This document shows, one piece after another, positions 58,342 through 64,000 of a stretch of DNA of 64,000 nt (the first letter of the stretch is position 1; the number at the start of each line of letters is the position of its first letter). A program made the translations under genes and the position numbers. Location: positions 558,001 to 622,000 of the forward strand of contig JAJNNY010000009.1 in assembly GCA_022453515.1 (NCBI GenBank). Reading direction: 5' to 3'. The stretch comes from Astrocystis sublimbata. Lineage: Eukaryota > Ascomycota > Sordariomycetes > Xylariales > Xylariaceae. The notes beneath the pieces were generated by a model. The model saw only the letters and a list, made by a program, of their open reading frames with translations. It was not told the DNA's origin and did no database searches.

Positions 58342-58852
58342 TCATGCAACGGCGGGCTCGAGGTCTTGTCCCAGCTTCAACGCCTCTTTCGCCTTCGCGA
58401 TCTCGTCCTCAGGTCTGCTCTCCTGCTCTGCGATGGCTATCTGCTCCTCGAGTCTCTGGACGGCCTCGACGATGCGCTCCCTAAGTGGCGCGAAGACAGC
58501 CCGGGTCTCTTCTGCGGCTTTCTTCTATTCGAGTGTGGAGTATTGTTAGCAAGCACCTTTCCTTACGAAGCGCCTAACGACACCAGAGAATCCCGTGAGT
58601 GGAAAGAGAAAGAATGTACAAGTGACGTGAGTCACTCGTGTGATGGAGGGCAGGCAGAACGAAAGAACGAACCTCTTGCTTGAGGATAAATGTGGCATTT
58701 CCGTCCTCAGACTCGCCTGATGTCTTCAGCTCCGTCTCGAGCTTCTGTACGCGCTCGGTCTGCTGAGCTAGTTCCTTGCGGTAGTAGCTGTCCTCCTTGA
58801 CGAGACGCTGCACCGACTGGGTCGCGATGGAAAGGGGTGATGGAGGAGGCAT
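58342..58852 (-). CDS. Tubulin-folding cofactor A
   Basis: Exons 58852-58673 and 58524-58342 on the minus strand give 120 residues. The protein is a three-helix bundle chaperone (TBCA, yeast Rbl2) that binds free beta-tubulin. Matching features are SIATQSVQRLVKEDSYYRKELAQQ, the LKQE/KKAAEETRAV junction across the intron, and the third helix with EDEIAKAKEALKLGQ. Borders are GTTCGT and ATAG and the phase is zero. The second exon begins AAGAAAGCC. Size and helix layout agree with the family. Confidence 0.9.
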
Positions 58853-59672
58853 GGTTTCGCTCGGCTAGGTTCTGGTATGTAGGACTGTTTGGTGGCCAAC
58901 TGCCTAGGCTGAGGTTCTGGTTATTTGATTTCAGGTACGGGTTTTATAAAGCTGTAGAAAGAATGTCGTTGCCTAGAGCTGCTGGCTGAGGTCTTGTTCG
59001 GTTATCAAGGGGTCCAGGAGATCTGTCGCAATCATTGGTCCAAAGTAGTAGCTCGAGGTAGACTGGAGGCTCGACAGGAAAGGAAGTATGTTTTGGTGGG
59101 GTTGGCGGGGTAGATGACCTCGGGATGCTCTATTATCTAAGCCCGTCGAGCCCGTTACCCGTAAGTGCACACCTACCTAACCTTACCCAGGCGTACCATG
59201 CCTGTCAGGCACCTACTATGGTAGAAAGAAAGATGCCTTTAGCAGCCTCATTTGGATCCTTTTACAAAGCTCGACAATTTTGAGGTATGTCTTGAAGCGT
59301 GACAAACATGGGAATTCCGCAGATTCACTAATCTGCTTCACGTCACCTCCAAGCTTTCCAACTCCATGATATCTTTGGTTGCGTTTCACCTCGAAGTTCC
59401 AGCATACAAGCCAAATATAGAGAAAAATAAAGTACCTAGGTACTTTGTTTAAAGAGCTCCGGAAATGTCGCTAGCGGACGGGCGGTTCCACTGAGGCGTA
59501 ATTGCTGCCGCTACATTCTTATCGTACGGCTTATCGGAGCTCCGATTACCAATCACCCTGCTGGTCTACGAGGTCGACCTACAATTTACAATTTACCCTA
59601 TAGAATCACGAACATCGCAAATCTATACTCTATTCCAGCTTCAATAACACCACCACATTCGCTGCCATCACC
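58853..59672. promoter_or_regulatory. Divergent promoter region, TBCA / COX17
   Basis: About 820 bp between outward-facing genes. It holds the perfect 18-nt palindrome AAAGTACCTAGGTACTTT at 59429-59446, about 230 nt upstream of COX17. No gene is visible. Confidence 0.5.
59429..59446. repeat. 18-nt palindrome AAAGTACCTAGGTACTTT
   Basis: A perfect palindrome in the TBCA/COX17 intergenic region and the longest member of the TAGGTA family together with the one at 10548. Confidence 0.8.
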
Positions 59673-60044
59673 ATGTCGTCGTCTATATCACTACGTAGGT
59701 AGTTATCGCTTTCGACCACGTGCGCCGCTGATTCATTTAGCTTCAATCTCAGCCAAGGCTGGGCCTACAGCGGCCAGCACAAATACAGACGCCGCAGCAG
59801 CCTCTAAGCCCAAGGTTCGACTCTCGCTTCCAAGGCTCCCCATGACGACAACATGGCCAATGTCGCATTTTATGTCAGTCGCTAACCGAAAACTACTATG
59901 TAGCCATGTTGTGTCTGTAAAGACGAGAAAGCGCAACGAGACGACTGTATGCTATTCTCCAAGTCGGACGACCCCGTCAGCGATTGCAAGCCCATCATCG
60001 ACCAGTACAAGACCTGCATGGCCGGGTTCGGCTTCAAGATCTAG
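59673..60044 (+). CDS. cox17: Cytochrome c oxidase copper chaperone COX17
   Basis: Three small exons (59673-59694, 59741-59814, 59904-60044) give 78 residues. Cox17 carries Cu(I) in the mitochondrial intermembrane space to Sco1 and Cox11. The copper site KPCCVCK is present, and the twin CX9C pairs that form the coiled-coil-helix fold are complete: the last Cys of CCVC to the Cys of DDC, and the Cys of SDC to the Cys of KTC. The protein ends MAGFGFKI. The 22-nt first exon gives MSSSISLP, and borders GTAGGT/TTTAG and GTTCGA/TGTAG join in phase. The N-terminus is Ala/Ser/Thr-rich and variable in the family. Confidence 0.93.
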
Positions 60045-63000
60045 CATCGGCGATTGGTAGACTGGGCGGGAGTCTTCACCATAGGCCACCGCCGTCTCCG
60101 TGTATACTATAATTGCCGGGTGTTCCGGAATGTTCACTAGAAGATGAGAAGATGTACGATGGATAGAAAGGGGGCGCTGCCGCCACTGGTAGCATTGCAT
60201 TGGGCGGCGTTCAATTGAAGAGTCACAAATTCCTCTCCGTCGTTACGGGCCAAGACAACCCACGTCTGTGCGGTCGACCGATGAAGTAAGAATGCCGCAT
60301 TCCGGTCATCGCGGTAGACCTGACTGCAACTGCATGACATATCGTGTACTCGGTACATAGCTCGCACCACCGAAGGGAGCTTCTGAGATTGACTCCTCAT
60401 TGTTAAACCTGGATACGGTCTCTGCTTTGGGGAATACCTTCCGACTGGTGATCCCCAGGATCTCGAAGATCGACGACTTCATATTAATTGGACCCAAGTG
60501 GTGAAGTGAGCAATCTTAGGTAGTATTGCCTCCATGCTGACCGTATGATCACGAGATGTGCCACTGGATTGGCGCAGTGCGGCGAAGTGTTCGCAGAACC
60601 CTCTTGCCCAGTCGACGACCAAAGCATCACATGTGACAGTCCATCACGGTAGGTTGGTAGACATGAAAAGTTTGCCCGCCTGCCGTATGGTGATTTCGAC
60701 AGTACCGACCCGACCATGGCCAAAATCTTAGCCCGAGGTCTAGCATGCATCAGTATGGGGAAAACGTGGAACACCTGCGCTACTGCGAATTAGACGCGAG
60801 GATTCACACTAAGGCGAGATCACGGTCCCCACGATCAGCCCTGTCAGCTTGCAATTCTGCCGCTTTCAGGCTAAATGCACACGACCGGGGCCCATGCGAG
60901 TGCTGGAGCGTACCCGCCCCCAGACATGCCAGAATACAACCCCAGAACGCCACTAGAACTCCAGAACACGTCCCAATTCAGTTCTCGTGATTGGCTTCAT
61001 GACAAGGAGCAGCGCAAGAGACCTGGTGTATCTCGTTGATTGTCGCACCGAGACGACCTTGACAAACCTGAAAGCACTCGAGGACCAATCCCATCAGCCA
61101 CATCCATGAGAACCTCCCGGTCCTTACCACGGTCCAAGACATCAGATATCGCCAGACTAGGTGTCCGTGATGGTTTACTCAGTGCTCAAACCTTGGGTTA
61201 TGTGTGGAGACCGCCTTCAAGGAGTCTAGTGCCGTTGCTGTGAAAGTACCAAACATTAGTAACATGGTGGACGACAAGGCGCTCAGGTCGTATCAGAGTT
61301 CATGTTTTGGAGCAATCACATAACGGTACTTGCATGTGGGAAATAGTCATGCCAACGCCATGATCTCTCGTTCTCTCCAATCCTTCCAGTATACTATCGT
61401 CTTCAGCGAATTTGAGAGCGTCTAAGCCAGACGTGCGTGGCCCAAAGCAACGAGATTCCATCCTTCGGGCGAGCTGACGGCTCGTCGGGACGCAACTCCG
61501 TTGAAAAAGCAGCCACAGACGACTTGACAGGCCCTATTCATTGCTAGTTGCCGTAACACCAAATCCCTCAGAAGACTAGTGATGCGAACAAGGCTTTGTA
61601 CTTCTCGGTAACACCGGCCGATATACCTGCCAAGCATTATACTGCTCAAGAAAACATGCTATGTATACGCAATCCACATTGAAATACCATGCTTACGGCA
61701 ATAGCGCGAGCTGGTTTAAGACGACCATTAGGTCGGAGTGAAACATTTTAATTGTTCTCTCTAATGTATGGAGAAAAGACATCCATTCGCATCTTTCCGA
61801 ACACCGTTCCTTGGTTTCGAGGCTGTACTGTATATGAAGCATCGGTGGGTATAGGTAACATGGTGTGTGCACCACCAACGATCATGAAGCTAGGTAGTCT
61901 CACAGTGGCGATGGCTGCCAAGAGGCGTTCTCATTTCCAATTTGCGATGTAACCCCTTGTCAAGCCGTTGCCAGGCACGAAGTTGACCAAGACGAACCAA
62001 ATTCCTGCTTCCTCTGGAACGAAAGCCAAGGAGTCCCTGCCCTTAGCGAAGTGGGAGTTTGTTACGGCAAACGTGGAGGTGCATACTTGAAACCTCTTAT
62101 GATTGTCTAACGTAAAGTAGAGCAGCTGACGATAGTATTCTAGGCCGCGACCAATACCGCGGTACCATGTTGCCGGGAAGCGTAAAGTGGGTGGTTGAAT
62201 CGCCCTCTCGCGTCCTTCATTAGTGAGCAGTCACCCGCAGCACGGGATGCCACCCTGAAATAGCATCACGCAGTGTACACCCTTGCGCCTTCGTCCAGAA
62301 TTTATATAGCACTTGTTCTGGAAGCAATTCTCCTAGGGTCGGTGTTACTAATAGGTATTTCTCCGCAAGCCAGTCGAAAACCCTCCCCAAGACTTTCGAA
62401 TATATTATATAACGCGTTGTCCTCACGAGACGGACGATTTCGTGCGGAAATTCGTGACACTTTGGACCGCAGACTGGAGCCGAGCGATGTCCCGTCCTCG
62501 GTGCATTTGCCATAAGATACGCCGCTGGGCCGCTTCTAATCTTGAGGCAATTATATGTGATATGCGGTGACAACAGCAGTCAAAGTTTAAAGAGGGAAGA
62601 GTGAAGAGGATCAGGACACGAGCCTCCAATCTGTCGCGGGTGGCTGAAGTGTAGTTCCGGGACGATACTAACTAGCATCACAGAGAGCAACCTCAAAAAG
62701 GGTACTCGGCTACGTGCGATTGAAACCTGGTAACGAGTATTGTGTAGCATGTTATCTAGCTTAGTCAATGATGTTCAGTACCAAACTCGACTAGGCGGTC
62801 AGGTTTTTTTGGGATGCCAATCCTACTCTTCGGTAGCAGATGAACCTCACATCTCTTTACCCCGGTCGCCTCGACCCAATCGCATCGCTTGGGTGGTCTA
62901 GTCAAAGCCGACCCCGGATGGGGTTGGATGGGCACATGGGGTTTGGCATATCCATGCGAGCATCTTGCCTGATGGTGTAGTACCCCATTCTCGCCCATTC

Positions 63001-63319
63001 AAGAGCTCTAGCTATGCCAGTCAGGCAGTTGTAGGGACAAAGGGATTCTTCCGGTCCGCTTGCCCGCCTCCTTCCCAATGCGCGGCCGCAAGCTATGTGT
63101 TTTATATATCTTCTGAGTGGCCCATTTCCCTAGGTATGCCTTCACCTGCCGTGATTCATCCCCTTCTTCAGTGGAACACATTTCCGTGGTGGAAGTTGGG
63201 AGTCTTCTCTCCTCTACCCTTTAACCCCTGGCCCATCTAACAGTCCCTCTTCGGTTTCTTCTCCTTAGTAGAGACAATATCTTTGCACGACGCTAGAGCA
63301 ACCCCGTGCTCTAATCACG
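60045..63319. other. 3.3 kb gene-poor region
   Basis: No gene is recognised on either strand; the longest open frame is about 117 residues and has no conserved motif. I saw no repeat or RNA gene. The right end (about 63100-63319) is the probable promoter/leader of the transporter gene. Confidence 0.5.
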
Positions 63320-64000
63320 ATGGTTCTCGCTATGACTAGCGCTCCTAAGAAGGAGGCGGCAATTCATGCTGCAGAAGAGGCCCCAGATTTCGAAAAGATT
63401 AGCTGGTACAAGGATCCTGGACTACGGAAGCTATACTTTTATGCCTTCATTCTGTGTATTGCATCCGCCACCACTGGATACGATGGGTACGCGCCGCTAT
63501 ACCTTGAGACTTTAAATACCGGATATCGCTAACTTCCTTCTTCAGGTCTTTCCTGAACGCTGTACAGGTTTTCCCCCAATGGCAAGAGTACTTCGGTCAC
63601 CCCGAGGGCTCGGAACTTGGTCTTCTTGTTGCATTATACCAGATCGGTAGCGTGGTATCCATTCCTCTTGCGTAGGTTATCCCGATAAGATAGACGGTAA
63701 AACGACCACACGCTAATCCTCGACAGGCCTATTCTTTGCGACAATTATGGGCGTAAGGTGCCTATTATAATAGGATGTGTGATCATGATAGCTGGAGCTG
63801 TGACACAAACAACAGCAAACACCATTGGTGCCTTTATGGGCGGCCGCGTCCTGATGGGTTTCGGAAACAGCTTGGCTCAAATTGCCTCCCCAATGTTGCT
63901 TACAGAGATCGCTCATCCTCAACATCGTGGCCGTCTCACAGCTGTTTACAATACACTGTGGAACGCCGGAGCTATCAGTGAGTCTACCTGGACAGAACAC
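63320..64000 (+). CDS. MFS sugar transporter, 5' part (cut by window end)
   Basis: Exons 63320-63486, 63546-63671 and 63727-63977 are in phase, and a GTGAGT donor at 63978 leads out of the window. About 181 residues are visible, roughly the first third of a sugar-porter MFS protein. Seen are the cytosolic N-terminus, TM1 (LYFYAFILCIASATTGYDG), the TM2-3 loop motif DNYGRKVPI (GRR-type), TM3-4 and the PESPR/RG-type region (LLTEIAHPQHRGRLTAVYN). The family moves hexoses or disaccharides by proton symport. The substrate cannot be told, and the call rests on a partial sequence. Confidence 0.87.

Noticed and set aside
62220..62573. 117-codon minus-strand open frame in the right gene-poor region
   Set aside because: No recognisable motif, start context or splice partners; length is within chance expectation.

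Overview
The window comes from the nuclear genome of a filamentous ascomycete, most likely a Sordariomycete. Genes have short spliceosomal introns (mostly 45-140 nt, GT-AG, with CTAAC or CTGAC branch points). The protein families are typical of Pezizomycotina, for example the 478-residue complex I 49 kDa subunit, PMT4 and an NRPS-like reductase. I see no bacterial, phage or organellar segment and no CRISPR.

Layout, left to right: F-box/JmjC protein (+); protein O-mannosyltransferase PMT4 (+); CCCH zinc finger/Smr protein (+); twin-NBD ABC ATPase (-) divergent from proteasome maturation factor UMP1 (+); prenylated ubiquitin-like UBL3/MUB protein (-); a 4.5 kb gene-poor stretch; a secreted GPI-type mucin-like wall protein (+); AP-1 beta adaptin (-) divergent from EMC4 (+); a cystathionine gamma-synthase-family PLP enzyme (+) converging on an NRPS-like adenylation-thiolation-reductase gene (-), with a tRNA-like Pol III element between them; a 3.5 kb gene-poor stretch; an unrecognised Cys-rich protein (+); complex I 49 kDa subunit (-); GH2 glycosidase (-); MCM4 (-) divergent from coatomer zeta (+); SUA5 (-) divergent from COG4 (+); THOC7 (+); tubulin chaperone A (-) divergent from COX17 (+); a 3.3 kb gene-poor stretch; and the 5' part of an MFS sugar transporter (+) cut by the window end.

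Most of the window is housekeeping: secretory traffic (AP-1, COPI, COG, EMC, PMT4), respiration (NUO49, COX17), replication, mRNA export, tRNA modification and proteostasis. The accessory part is 28.8-40.5 kb. There the PLP gamma-substitution enzyme and the carboxylate reductase resemble, in chemistry, the Fub7/Fub8 pair of fusaric acid biosynthesis, but no polyketide synthase is present. The reductase gene appears damaged in its first exon.

Exon boundaries were derived by hand from splice consensus, reading frame and family conservation. I could run no alignments. Gene-poor stretches contain many palindromic copies of a TAGGTA/TACCTA motif.
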